This document shows positions 18,328 through 27,044 of a DNA stretch of 64,000 nt, in pieces. This DNA is from Tahibacter amnicola. Lineage in GTDB: Bacteria; Pseudomonadota; Gammaproteobacteria; Xanthomonadales; Rhodanobacteraceae. Each line of letters begins with the position of its first letter. The stretch's first letter is position 1. The stretch is taken from positions 1,327,001 through 1,391,000 of the forward strand of contig NZ_CP104694.1 in the NCBI RefSeq assembly GCF_025398735.1, read 5' to 3'. The notes under the pieces were generated by a model. It was not told the origin of the DNA, did no database searches, and was given only the letters and a program-made list of their open reading frames with translations. The translations under genes were made by a program, and so were the position numbers.

Positions 18328-20181
18328 ATGACCGAGCGAAAGCCGGGAGTGATACGCCGGTTCTTCGGCGGAATCTGGGCGGCCCTCAATTTCACGCGCA
18401 GGCTGGTGCTCAACGCGCTGTTCTTCCTGATCCTGCTGATCTTCGTCCTGGCGTTGTTCGCACCCTCGCCGGTCGTGCATCCGCGCACCGCGCTGGTGCT
18501 CGATCCGAAGGGGGAAATCGTCGAGCAGTACAAGTCCGACCCGGGTTCGCGCGCGCTGTCGCGCATGGTCGGCGAGAAAGGCTCGGAAGTGCAGTTGCGC
18601 GACCTGCTGCGCGTGATCGAGAAGGCCACGCACGATCCGAACATCGAACGAATCGTGTTGATGCCCGATGAGATCCGCGGCGCAGGCATCGCGACGCTCA
18701 CCGAGATCGGTACCGCGCTGGAGCGCTTCCGCTCCTCCGGCAAGGAAGTCATCGCCGTGTCCGACGGCATGAACCAGATGCAGTACTTCCTGGCCACCTA
18801 TGCCGACCAGATCCTGCTCCATCCGGACGGCGCCATCCTGCTCACGGGGTTTGGCAGCTACCGCAACTACTACAAGGACCTGCTCGACAAGCTCGCGGTG
18901 AAGGTGCACCTGTTCCGAGTGGGTGAGTACAAGTCGGCGGCCGAGCCCTACGTGATGAACCATGCCTCGCCCGAGGCGCGCGAGGCCGATCTGTTCTGGT
19001 TGGGCGGGCTGTGGGAAAACTGGCTGGCCGAGGTCGGGAGTCGCCGCAAGCTGGCGCCGCGGGCCATCCAGAATGGCATCGAATTGCTGCCGGAGACGAT
19101 CAAGGATGCGGACGGTGATCTGGCCAGGATCGCCCTCACGGCCAATCTGGTCGATCGCCTGGCCACGCGTGACGAGGCGCGCCAGATCCTGATCGAGAAA
19201 GGGGAACGCGACGAGGCCATTCACAGTTTCCGCCAGGTCAGCTGGCGCGACTACGACGCCATGAATGTGCGCGACGCATTCGCCGAGCTGCGGCCGGCTG
19301 TCGCCGTCGTGGTCGCCGAGGGGGATATTTTCAACGGCGAGCAGGCGCCGGGCACGGTGGGCGGCGAATCCACGGCCAACCTGCTGCGCCGCGCGCGCGA
19401 GGACGACAAGGTCAAGGCCGTCGTGCTGCGGGTGAATTCCCCGGGGGGCGAGGCCTTCGCGTCGGAACAGATCCGGCGCGAGGTGGAACTGATCAAGGCG
19501 GCGGGCAAGCCCATGGTGGTATCGATGGGCGATGTGGCCGCCTCCGGGGGGTACTGGATCTCCATGAACGCCGACGAGATCTACGCCCAGGCCGGTACGA
19601 TCACCGGCTCGATCGGTATTTACGGCCTTTTCGTCAGCGTGCCCGAGACGCTGGAGAAGATCGGCGTGCATACCGATGGGGTCGGCACGACGCCCTTCGC
19701 CGGGGCCTACGACCCGCGTCTGCCGCTCGATCCGGCGGTGGGCACGGTGATCCAGGCCGTGCTTGAAAAGGGCTATCGCGATTTCATCAGCCGTGTCGCT
19801 GCGGCGCGTGGCAAGGAAACCGAGGCGATCGAAGAAGTGGCGCGCGGCCGGGTCTGGATCGGACGCCAGGCGTTGGAGCGGGGGCTGGTCGACAAGCTCG
19901 GCGGACTGGATGCCGCGATCAGCGCGGCCGCGGAGCGCGCCAACCTGGGGTCCCACTGGACCACGCGCTACATCGAGAAACCCATGAGCGCGTTCGAGAG
20001 TTTCCTGATGGACGTCGCCGGCTCGTCCGGCGCGCGGGCACTTGCACAGATTTCCGCACTGCGGCCGGAGGCATCCTTCCTGGCAGAGGCGGCTGACCTG
20101 CAGCGTCCGTTGCGCCTGTTGCGCGGGGCGGCCAGCGGAAAGCCGACCATCTACGCCTACTGTTTCTGCGAAGTGCGCTAG
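18328..20181 (+). CDS. sppA: Signal peptide peptidase SppA, 67K type
   Basis: Membrane-anchored serine protease of family S49 that degrades released signal peptides. At 617 residues it is the long, two-domain form. One N-terminal membrane helix sits at about 27-46. The general base is Lys202 (in GEYKSAAEPY) and the nucleophile is Ser406 (in GDVAASGGYW), the expected split of the catalytic dyad across the two halves. It is preceded by the MATE gene (56 bases), but it probably has its own start signals. The ATG at 18328 is preferred over one at 18316. Confidence 0.93.
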   Translation: MTERKPGVIRRFFGGIWAALNFTRRLVLNALFFLILLIFVLALFAPSPVVHPRTALVLDPKGEIVEQYKSDPGSRALSRMVGEKGSEVQLRDLLRVIEKATHDPNIERIVLMPDEIRGAGIATLTEIGTALERFRSSGKEVIAVSDGMNQMQYFLATYADQILLHPDGAILLTGFGSYRNYYKDLLDKLAVKVHLFRVGEYKSAAEPYVMNHASPEAREADLFWLGGLWENWLAEVGSRRKLAPRAIQNGIELLPETIKDADGDLARIALTANLVDRLATRDEARQILIEKGERDEAIHSFRQVSWRDYDAMNVRDAFAELRPAVAVVVAEGDIFNGEQAPGTVGGESTANLLRRAREDDKVKAVVLRVNSPGGEAFASEQIRREVELIKAAGKPMVVSMGDVAASGGYWISMNADEIYAQAGTITGSIGIYGLFVSVPETLEKIGVHTDGVGTTPFAGAYDPRLPLDPAVGTVIQAVLEKGYRDFISRVAAARGKETEAIEEVARGRVWIGRQALERGLVDKLGGLDAAISAAAERANLGSHWTTRYIEKPMSAFESFLMDVAGSSGARALAQISALRPEASFLAEAADLQRPLRLLRGAASGKPTIYAYCFCEVR

Positions 20182-20237
20182 TGCCCCGTGCCGCCCGCAG
20201 CGCGAGCCCCTCGCAACGGGGCTCGCGGCGCAGGTAG

Positions 20238-20452
20238 TTACTGACCTTCCGCTTCCTTCAGCCGCGCGTCGATTTCCTGCTTGTGCTGTTCGACTGTCTG
20301 TTCCACGGCCTTGGCGCGTTCCAGCGCCTTGAGCTGCGGATCGATCACGGTCTGGGCCGGCGGCGGGGTGGTGCAGGTGGCGGCGGCGGTGCGTCGCCGG
20401 TGCACGCGGTGAGCAGCAGGGCGAGCGGAAAGATCCAGGCAGTGCGCGACAT
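20238..20452 (-). pseudogene. Small lipoprotein gene with an apparent frameshift
   Basis: From the ATG at 20452 the reading frame encodes a clear lipoprotein signal (MSRTAWIFPLALLLTAC, lipobox LTAC) and then a proline run. It soon stops in a GC-rich proline stretch. The frame offset by one codes for a sensible helical tail, AQTVIDPQLKALERAKAVEQ..., ending at 20238. Joined by one added base (or two removed) in the repetitive CCG/CCA run near 20360-20390, the two give a lipoprotein of about 70 residues like those known from xanthomonads. It may be a true mutation, slippage at the proline run, or a sequencing error. Confidence 0.65.
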
Positions 20453-20588
20453 GGGCCTTCTCCATAGCAGGTCAGGTACGACAGAGTAGCGGGTCCACCG
20501 GACTGGCGTGAGTCCTGTCGGGGACAGCGGCGCGAGTGCTGCGGTAAAGTCTTGCCCCCTTTGAAGGGCTCGCAACAAGGGCAGAGCG

Positions 20589-21368
20589 ATGACGACAGCT
20601 TCACGCTGGCGGCTGGATGGCCGCATGGCGCTGGTGACCGGCGCCAGCAAGGGCATTGGGTTCGCCTGCGCGCGCGAACTGGCCGGGCTTGGCGCCGATG
20701 TGATTCTCGTGGCGCGCGATGAAACGCACCTGGAGACGTCCTGCGCCGAGCTGGCCGAGGAATTCCCGGACCGCGACATCGACGGCTTCGCCGCTGACCT
20801 CGCCGTACAGGAACAGCGCCTGGAATTGTTCGACTGGATCGCCGATCGCGGCACCAGCCTTTCCGTGCTGGTGAACAACGTCGGGACCAATGTGCGCAAG
20901 GCCACGCTCGATTACACCGAGGCCGAGTACCGCGGCCTGATCGAGACCAACGTGATCAGCGCCTTCGAACTGTGCCGCCTGGCGTATCCGCAGCTGGCCG
21001 AACACGGCAGTGCGGCCATCGTGAATGTGGGATCCGTATCCGGGCTGACGCACGTGCGTACCGGCTCGCCGTATGGACTCACCAAGGCTGCGCTGCACCA
21101 GCTCACCCACAATCTGGCTTGCGAATGGGCCGAGGACGGCATCCGCGTCAACGCCGTCGCGCCCTGGTACATCCGCACGCAACGTTCCGAGCCGGTGCTG
21201 GCGGATCCGGAATACCTCGAAGAGGTGCTGTCGCGTACGCCGATGGGACGGATCGGCGAGCCGGAAGAAGTGGCCGCTGCGGTGGCCTTCCTGTGCCTGC
21301 CGGCCGCCAGCTACGTCACTGGCGAGTGCATCGCCGTCGACGGCGGTTTCCTTCGCTACGGATTCTGA
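20589..21368 (+). CDS. SDR family oxidoreductase (tropinone-reductase-like)
   Basis: Classical short-chain dehydrogenase of 259 residues. The cofactor motif is TGASKGIG, the NNVG motif is present, and the active site is Ser in NVGSVSG with YGLTK. The C-terminus is DGGFLRYGF. An Arg after the second strand (VARDETHLE) suggests NADP(H) preference. It resembles tropinone-reductase-like SDRs; the true substrate is unknown. It is followed at 100 bases by alkA. Confidence 0.85.
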   Translation: MTTASRWRLDGRMALVTGASKGIGFACARELAGLGADVILVARDETHLETSCAELAEEFPDRDIDGFAADLAVQEQRLELFDWIADRGTSLSVLVNNVGTNVRKATLDYTEAEYRGLIETNVISAFELCRLAYPQLAEHGSAAIVNVGSVSGLTHVRTGSPYGLTKAALHQLTHNLACEWAEDGIRVNAVAPWYIRTQRSEPVLADPEYLEEVLSRTPMGRIGEPEEVAAAVAFLCLPAASYVTGECIAVDGGFLRYGF

Positions 21369-21467
21369 AGCATGGTCCGCGCCCGGCCGAACTGCCAGAT
21401 GCCTTTCGGGCGGCTGCCGCAGGAACCGGATGGCGCGCCGCGCACTCCAGGGCCAGGCTCTGGAACC

Positions 21468-22349
21468 ATGCCTGCACCGCTTCCCCTGCACCAGCACCGG
21501 CTTGCCATTGAACCCGCCTACGACTGGAACGCCGTGCTGCGCTTCTTCGAGCGCCGCGCGATTCCCGGCGTGGAGTCCGTGGATGGATCCACCTACCGGC
21601 GCGTGTTCGTCGACGAAGGCACGGCAGGCTGGTTCTCGGTAACGCAGGACCCCGACGATGCCCTGCTGCGGGTGACGGTCTCGCATCCATCGGCAGCGAG
21701 TGCGGCGCGTGTCTGCGAACGCGCGCGGGACCTGTTCGACCTCGATACCGACATGGCTGCTGTCCGCCGCCGCCTGCGACGCGATCCGCGGTTGGCGCCG
21801 GGCTCCCGCCGTCATCCGGACATCCGCGTGCCGGGTTGCTGGAACGGCTTCGAACTGGCGGTACGGGCAGTGCTGGGCCAGCAGATCACCGTCGCGGCGG
21901 CGCGCACGCTCGCCGCGCGCATCGTGGCGCGCCACGGCCATCGGCCGGATTCGCCGTATCTGGCGCCCGCGGACGCTGTCTTTCCCGACGCGCGGGTGCT
22001 GGCCGACGCCGACCTGGACGGCCTGGGCCTGACCGGCGCGCGTATCGCAACCCTGCATACGGTCGCGCGCGCCGTCGTCGACGGCGCACTGTCCTTCGAG
22101 CCGGAGCAGCCGTTGGAAACCTTCGTGGAGCGCTGCGTGACATTGCGGGGTATCGGTCCCTGGACCGCCCACTACATGGCGATGCGCGCCCTGCGCCATC
22201 GCGACGCCTTCCCGGCCGCCGATATCGTGCTACGTAAAGTGTTGCAGCCGGGCCACTGCTTCTCTGCCGCCGCGCTGGAGCGCGAAAGCCAGGCCTGGCG
22301 GCCCTATCGTGCCTATGCAGTGCTGCTGCTGTGGCGCATGGCGGGGTAG
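21468..22349 (+). CDS. alkA: DNA-3-methyladenine glycosylase II (AlkA-like)
   Basis: Excises alkylated bases. The 293-residue protein has an N-terminal beta domain (about 1-95) followed by the helix-hairpin-helix domain with ELAVRAVLGQQITVAAA. The hairpin is LRGIGPWTAHY, with the catalytic Asp in PAADIVLRK. The ATG at 21468 is chosen because it places the family opening AIEPAYDWNAVLRF at the correct distance. The N-terminal Ada methyl-acceptor part is absent. It lies 4 bases upstream of ogt, so the two repair genes form an operon. Confidence 0.9.
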   Translation: MPAPLPLHQHRLAIEPAYDWNAVLRFFERRAIPGVESVDGSTYRRVFVDEGTAGWFSVTQDPDDALLRVTVSHPSAASAARVCERARDLFDLDTDMAAVRRRLRRDPRLAPGSRRHPDIRVPGCWNGFELAVRAVLGQQITVAAARTLAARIVARHGHRPDSPYLAPADAVFPDARVLADADLDGLGLTGARIATLHTVARAVVDGALSFEPEQPLETFVERCVTLRGIGPWTAHYMAMRALRHRDAFPAADIVLRKVLQPGHCFSAAALERESQAWRPYRAYAVLLLWRMAG

Positions 22350-22353
22350 AGTG

Positions 22354-22851
22354 ATGCACTACGATATTCTGTCCACCCCGATCGGGCCGCTGCTCCTGGC
22401 GGGCGACGCCAACGGGCTGGTGCGGATCGATTTCCCGGAACACGGCGCAGCCGCGTCGCCGGCGCCCGGCTGGGTGCACGATCCGGCCTGCTTCGCCGAC
22501 GCGCGCGAGCAACTGCTCGACTATTTCGACGGACGGCGGTTCGCCTTCGACCTACCGCTGCAATTGCGCGGCACGCCCTTTCAACTGCAGGTATGGAACG
22601 CGCTGCTGACGATCGCGTGCGGTGATACCTGCAGCTACGGCGACCTGGCCTCGCGCCTGGGCAGGCCGAGTGCGAGCCGCGCCGTGGGCGCCGCCAATGG
22701 CGCCAATCCGATTCCCATCATCGTGCCCTGCCATCGCGTGATCGGCAGTCGCGGAGAATTGACCGGCTTCGGCGGTGGCCTTCCGCTCAAGCGCTGGCTG
22801 CTCGACCACGAACGCCGCTACGCACCGCCGCCACCGCTGCACCTGCGCTGA
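22354..22851 (+). CDS. ogt: Methylated-DNA--protein-cysteine methyltransferase (Ogt)
   Basis: Suicide enzyme that removes methyl from O6-methylguanine onto its own cysteine. The 165 residues carry the acceptor Cys126 in VPCHRVIG, the DNA-recognition turn GTPFQLQVWNAL, and CSYGDLASRLGRPSASRAVG. The family-typical ending includes GFGGGLPLKRWLLDHE. It starts 4 bases after alkA. It ends at the border of the non-coding dyad array. Confidence 0.95.
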   Translation: MHYDILSTPIGPLLLAGDANGLVRIDFPEHGAAASPAPGWVHDPACFADAREQLLDYFDGRRFAFDLPLQLRGTPFQLQVWNALLTIACGDTCSYGDLASRLGRPSASRAVGAANGANPIPIIVPCHRVIGSRGELTGFGGGLPLKRWLLDHERRYAPPPPLHLR

Positions 22852-22926
22852 GGCTGCCGGCGTCGATTCCTCTACGAGGCGTAGACGCCGGCCGCGGGCG
22901 CGTGCTGTGGAAAACCCGGCGCGCAG

Positions 22927-23808
22927 TTACTCACAGGCGCTGTGGAAATCCCCCCGGAAAAGCCTGTGGATGAACCGCTACATCCCTTGTGGCACAAGGG
23001 CTCTGAGCATTCTGGCCGCTTTTTGCGCAGGTCGCTTCAGACTATCCACAGGGCCTGTGGACAACTGTGAGGACAAGTCTGTGAATGGCTGGCGCATCGC
23101 CAGGCGTAGCGCGGGGCTGGCCCGATTTGCGCAAGAAATGAGCAGAGCGGGAGTCGCATCGCGTCGGCGCAGGTATACACGTGGTCATGTGTACCCCCTC
23201 CGGCGTTTATGCACAGGGGCTGTGGACATCTGCCCGGAAAAGCCTGTGGACGGATTCCTGTTGACCGTTCTGCGCAAGGCTTTCGAGCAGTTTGGCGAAT
23301 ATTTCGCCAGTTGGTGCGCGCTATCCACAGGGCCTGTGGACAAGCATGGTGACAACGCTGTGCATGAGCCGCGCATCGCCAGGCCCGGCGCGGTCCTGGC
23401 ACGGTTTGGTGAAATCTTGATCAACCATGGCGGCAGGCGTGCGCTGCAAAGTAGCAATGTGGTAAATAATGCGGGCGCGCGATGAAATCCACAGGCGCTG
23501 TGGATTACCGCTCGGAAAAGCCTGTGGATGGAATTCTGCAGGCCTTGCGGCGCAAGGGTTCCGCCCGGTTTGCTGAGTTTTTCGCCAGGCATCGCGCACT
23601 ATCCACAGGGCCTGTGGACAAGTGTGGTGACAAGCCTGTGGGCAGGACCCTGATTGGCAGCGGCCGCGCGGGGTTCGTCCTGTTTGTCGAAATTTTGCCC
23701 AGCCTGCCAGAATACACATATACAACGCGGCGTTGTGGAAGTGCGCGGTGTGGCGGCGCGCTTATCCACAGCGCCTGTGGACAAACCGTGGGAGAAGCTT
23801 GTGGATCA
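22927..23808. repeat. Tandem array of DnaA-box-like dyads (about 279-bp unit)
   Basis: Between convergent ogt and the DUF4124 gene lie about 1,010 bases with no credible gene. Seven 23-base dyads (9-base arm, 5-base spacer, 9-base inverted arm) start at 22927, 23042, 23207, 23321, 23485, 23599 and 23762. The spacing alternates 114-115 and 163-165 bases, a higher-order unit of about 279. Arms include the exact DnaA boxes TTATCCACA (23762) and TTATGCACA (23207), plus CTATCCACA and TTGTCCACA variants. After each odd-numbered dyad comes CCCGGAAAAGCC (or a variant) and a further single TGTGGAT box (22965, 23245, 23523, 23800). Small frames here only translate the repeat. Confidence 0.85.
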
Positions 23809-23861
23809 AACCGTGCTGGCCGCGGCTGCGCTGGCGATCGAGCGGTTTGCGCACAGTTTGG

Positions 23862-24506
23862 TCAGCAGCCGGCCAGTTTCTCGGCAATGGCCTGTGCTTC
23901 CCGCCGGATGCCTTCGCGTTCGTCGCCCGATGCGGACCGCTGGCGCGCAAGATTCTGGTCAAGCTGGACGCGGAACTGGCGGCAGGCCTCAGCGGGGCTC
24001 ATGCGGACGCAGCGATCCTGCACCTGCACATACGCCGCGGCGATGTCGCGCGACGTGCCAGGCGCGGCGATCGGCGTGCGGTTGAGCTCGGGCGCCGATA
24101 CATGCGCGTTCTCCGCCAGCGACGAGGACGGGATACCCAGCACTCCGGCCGGGACGGCATAGGGAGCGGTGTCCCCGGTGTCGCTGTAGTAGACCTTCTC
24201 GTTGTCGGCGCGCACGCAGCGGAACAGGGGCGGTACCGGCGGTCGGGCGATGGGTGTCTGTACGACCGATGGCGCGGCGGCCGGGGCCGGAGCCGGTGGT
24301 GCGGCGGGTGGTGCTTCGGCGATCGCGCCGTCGCCGCGCTCGTACTGGAATGCCGTGGTGTCGTGGCCCGCCGTGCAGGGTTTGTCCTGGAAGGCGATAC
24401 GGCCGCTGGCGTCGGTGCAGCGGTATCCCGTGGTCGCCGCCGCAGCAGCGCCGAAGGCCACAATCAGGCCGATGCCAAGCACACTTCCGGGAAGCGCGAC
24501 TCTCAT
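23862..24506 (-). CDS. DUF4124 domain-containing exported protein
   Basis: A 214-residue protein with a signal peptide (about 1-24). The DUF4124 core follows immediately: YRCTDASGRIAFQDKPC, with two cysteines that could pair. A Pro/Ala-rich linker (about 65-90) follows. The second half (about 95-214) has FRCVRADNEKVYYSDTG and four more cysteines, one of them the last residue. Function unknown; location probably periplasm or outer envelope. It is convergent with the dyad array and divergent from ltaE. Confidence 0.75.
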   Translation of the reverse strand: MRVALPGSVLGIGLIVAFGAAAAATTGYRCTDASGRIAFQDKPCTAGHDTTAFQYERGDGAIAEAPPAAPPAPAPAAAPSVVQTPIARPPVPPLFRCVRADNEKVYYSDTGDTAPYAVPAGVLGIPSSSLAENAHVSAPELNRTPIAAPGTSRDIAAAYVQVQDRCVRMSPAEACRQFRVQLDQNLARQRSASGDEREGIRREAQAIAEKLAGC

Positions 24507-24589
24507 GGCGGGCGATTCTACGCCGCGCATCCCTCTTGCGGATCACCCCCGGATCTGGCCAAGCTCACGCCCTTTGCCAAGGTGCTGCC

Positions 24590-25624
24590 ATGGCGGACTT
24601 CCTCGACTTCTTCAGCGACACCAAGACACGGCCGACCGCCGCCATGCGCCGGGCGATGGCAGAGGCGGAGGTCGGCGACGAGCGCGCGGGCGAGGACCCC
24701 ACCGTGAACCGCCTCGTGGCGCGCTGTGCGGCGCTGCTGGGCAAGCCGGCGGCGATCTACCTGCCCTCGGGCACGATGTGCAACGAGATCGCGCTGGCCG
24801 TGCATTGCCGGCCGGGTGATGAGGTCCTGTGCGATACCACCTCGCACCTGATCGGCTTTGAGGGCGGCGGCCCCGCTGCCCTGGCCGGCGTCATGCTCCA
24901 GGCGATCCCCGGTGACCGCGGCCGCTACAGCGCCGGGCAACTGGGCGAGGCGTTGCGGCCGGATCGTCCCTACGCGCCGCGACAGCGCCTGGTGACGGTG
25001 GAGCAGACCGCGAACCTGGGCGGCGGCGCGATCTGGCCGCTGCAGCAGCTGGCGGCCGTCGCTTCCACGGCGCGGGCGGCAGGGCTTGCCACGCACATGG
25101 ACGGCGCCCGCCTGTTCAATGCCTGCGTCGCGACGGGCACCGCGCCGTCAGCACACGCGGAAGGGTACGACTCGGTCTGGGTGGACTTCTCCAAGGGGCT
25201 GGGCGCGCCGGGCGGCGCGGTGCTGGCCGGCGATACCGGCTTCGTCGCCGAAGCCGAACGCCTGAAGTTGCGCTGGGGCGGGGCCATGCGCCAGAGCGGC
25301 ATCATCGCCGCCGCCTGCGAATACGCACTGGATCACCACATCGACCGCCTCGCCGACGACCATGCCAACGCCCGGCGGCTGGCGCAGGGGCTGGCGCGTC
25401 TGCCCGGGCTTCGGATCGACCCGGACACCGTGGAGACCAACCTCGTCTATTTCGATGTCATCGATCCGCGTCGTGATGCGGCGGCGCTGTGCGCGGCGCT
25501 GATGGAGCGCGGTGTGCGCATGGGACCGATGGGCCGGCACACGGTGCGTGCCGTGACCCACCTGGATGTCGACGCGGCGGCGGTCGATGCCGCGTTGCAG
25601 GCGGTGGCGGCCTGCCTGGGGTAG
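24590..25624 (+). CDS. ltaE: Low-specificity L-threonine aldolase
   Basis: PLP enzyme of the beta-eliminating lyase fold that splits threonine or allo-threonine to glycine and acetaldehyde. It has 344 residues. DTKTRPTAAMRRAM and VGDE at the N-terminus are family marks; PSGTMCNEIAL contacts PLP, HMDGARLFNA precedes the active site, and the PLP-binding Lys is in DFSKGLGAPGG. The ATG at 24590 is chosen because it aligns with the family start. Divergent from the DUF4124 gene across about 80 bases. Confidence 0.92.
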   Translation: MADFLDFFSDTKTRPTAAMRRAMAEAEVGDERAGEDPTVNRLVARCAALLGKPAAIYLPSGTMCNEIALAVHCRPGDEVLCDTTSHLIGFEGGGPAALAGVMLQAIPGDRGRYSAGQLGEALRPDRPYAPRQRLVTVEQTANLGGGAIWPLQQLAAVASTARAAGLATHMDGARLFNACVATGTAPSAHAEGYDSVWVDFSKGLGAPGGAVLAGDTGFVAEAERLKLRWGGAMRQSGIIAAACEYALDHHIDRLADDHANARRLAQGLARLPGLRIDPDTVETNLVYFDVIDPRRDAAALCAALMERGVRMGPMGRHTVRAVTHLDVDAAAVDAALQAVAACLG

Positions 25625-25775
25625 CGCCGGCTGGACGCCACGCGCGTCTTTGGTAGACTCCGCGGCCGGGTGCACAGGGCGCCCGCCTCGCGAAAGCCGC
25701 CGCACCTGCCTGCCAGAACAATCCGATACCCCTCCTTGGCCCCTGCGAGAACGGCCGGACTTTGAAGGAGCTGGT

Positions 25776-26249
25776 ATGTCTGCACATTCCGTTTCGACGT
25801 CCCCTGCCGCGCGTCCGTCGCCTTCGGCGGTGACCGTGGTCCAGTGTCAGGCGCGCAAGCTGCACCGGGTCGCGCGTGAAGGCCGTATTTCGGCCGCCAT
25901 GCCGGCCTTGCGTCGACTGCAGGCCGCCGGCGTGCTGCCGGATCGCTCGTTGCGCCAGCTGTACGACGACCGCGCGAGCCTGCAGCGCAAGCACTTCCTG
26001 CGGCTGCTGGCCCGGGAAGCCGGCTACGTCGACTGGGAGCGTTACCGTCCGCACCTGGACACCCTGTCGATGGAAGCCTATGACCGCGCCCAGTCGGAAC
26101 ACCGCTGGTCCGGGCAGTTGAACGTGTGGTTCTCGCGCGTGCAGGACGCCGAGGCGTTTGCCGCGCGTCATGGTGGGCGCGTGGTCCGCGTCGGCCAGCA
26201 TGCCCTGGTCACGGAGAACACCCCGGCCAGCGACGGAGACACCCCATGA
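25776..26249 (+). CDS. Conserved hypothetical protein, 157 residues
   Basis: A basic, soluble protein with no domain I can name. An Arg/Leu-rich helical middle (ARKLHRVAREGRIS, LRRLQAAGVLP, LQRKHFLRLLAREAGY) is followed by a C-terminal alpha/beta part ending GGRVVRVGQHALVT. The ATG at 25776 has an excellent AAGGAG five bases upstream. Its stop overlaps the start of a 27-codon hydrophobic frame. Confidence 0.7.
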   Translation: MSAHSVSTSPAARPSPSAVTVVQCQARKLHRVAREGRISAAMPALRRLQAAGVLPDRSLRQLYDDRASLQRKHFLRLLAREAGYVDWERYRPHLDTLSMEAYDRAQSEHRWSGQLNVWFSRVQDAEAFAARHGGRVVRVGQHALVTENTPASDGDTP

Positions 26250-26329
26250 CGAACGAGATGGGCTACTACGTGGCCTGCGCGGCGCTGTCTGGCTGGATTC
26301 TGCTGGCACGCACGATCCGTCTGCGCTGA
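26246..26329 (+). CDS. Possible 27-residue membrane microprotein
   Basis: A short frame whose ATG overlaps the preceding stop (ATGA), with GGAG upstream. The peptide is one predicted membrane span (YYVACAALSGWILLA) followed by a basic tail (RTIRLR), typical of bacterial single-span small proteins. Tight coupling and composition support it, but chance cannot be excluded at this length. Confidence 0.35.
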   Translation: MTNEMGYYVACAALSGWILLARTIRLR

Positions 26330-26548
26330 CGCCCCGCGCCCTGGTGTGATGGCCGCCGGCCTGGCGATGCTGGCGGACCCTTGTGTTCGGGAAACGCTGC
26401 CCGCACGTCCTTGGCGTGGCGGCGGGCAGTCATCCGCTACCCTTTTGAAAGCAGGAAGCGGTGCAGGCTGCCCCGTGCAGCCCGCGCGTCGCTGCGTCCC
26501 GGCCCGGGACGCAGCCGTTGCCTGTCAACCCGGCGCGAGGAATACCGG

Positions 26549-27031
26549 ATGTCCGCTTATGAATTGGCGCAACTGAACGTTGCCCGCATGAAAGAACCGC
26601 TCGAATCGCCGTCTATGGCGGATTTCGTGGCAAATATCGACCGGATGAACGCGCTGGCCGAGTCCTCGGCGGGCTATGTCTGGCGTTTCGTGGGCGATGG
26701 CGGCTATGCCAGCGAAGTGCGGCCACTGGGCGATGACATCCTGATCAACCTGTCCGTGTGGAAAGACGTCGAATCGCTGGCACGCTTCGCGTTCAAGAGT
26801 GATCACGTTGAAATTCTGCGCCGCCGTGGCGAATGGTTCGACCGCATGCCCGAGGCCTACGCCGTGCTGTGGTGGGTGCCCGAAGGCCACCGGCCGGATC
26901 TCGACGAAGCCAAGGCGAAGCTGGACCTGCTTCGCACACAGGGCCCCACCGCCGAGGCGTTTTCCTTCCGCACGGCATTCGCGCCACCCGGCCAGCCGGT
27001 CAAACCAAGCGACGTGCCGGACGTGGCGTAA
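26549..27031 (+). CDS. DUF3291 family protein
   Basis: A 160-residue protein with the family's opening AYELAQLNVARMKEPLESP and the central phrases LINLSVWKDVESLARFAFKS and HVEILRRRGEWF. DUF3291 has the ferredoxin-like fold of antibiotic-biosynthesis monooxygenases; the function is unknown. The ATG at 26549 has GAGGA upstream. The 219 bases before it hold no gene I can support. Confidence 0.8.
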   Translation: MSAYELAQLNVARMKEPLESPSMADFVANIDRMNALAESSAGYVWRFVGDGGYASEVRPLGDDILINLSVWKDVESLARFAFKSDHVEILRRRGEWFDRMPEAYAVLWWVPEGHRPDLDEAKAKLDLLRTQGPTAEAFSFRTAFAPPGQPVKPSDVPDVA

Positions 27032-27044
27032 CCCGAACCCTGAT

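Noticed and set aside
22927-23808. CRISPR array
   Set aside because: Repeats are dyads of 23 bases with alternating spacing of about 114 and 164 bases and related intervening sequence; no identical direct repeats with unique spacers and no cas genes.
23037-24162. Overlapping small frames on both strands in the dyad array, with peptides such as STGPVDK and CPQALWI
   Set aside because: Their sequence is a direct translation of the TCCACAGG/CCTGTGGA repeats in several frames; no ribosome-binding sites or domain features.
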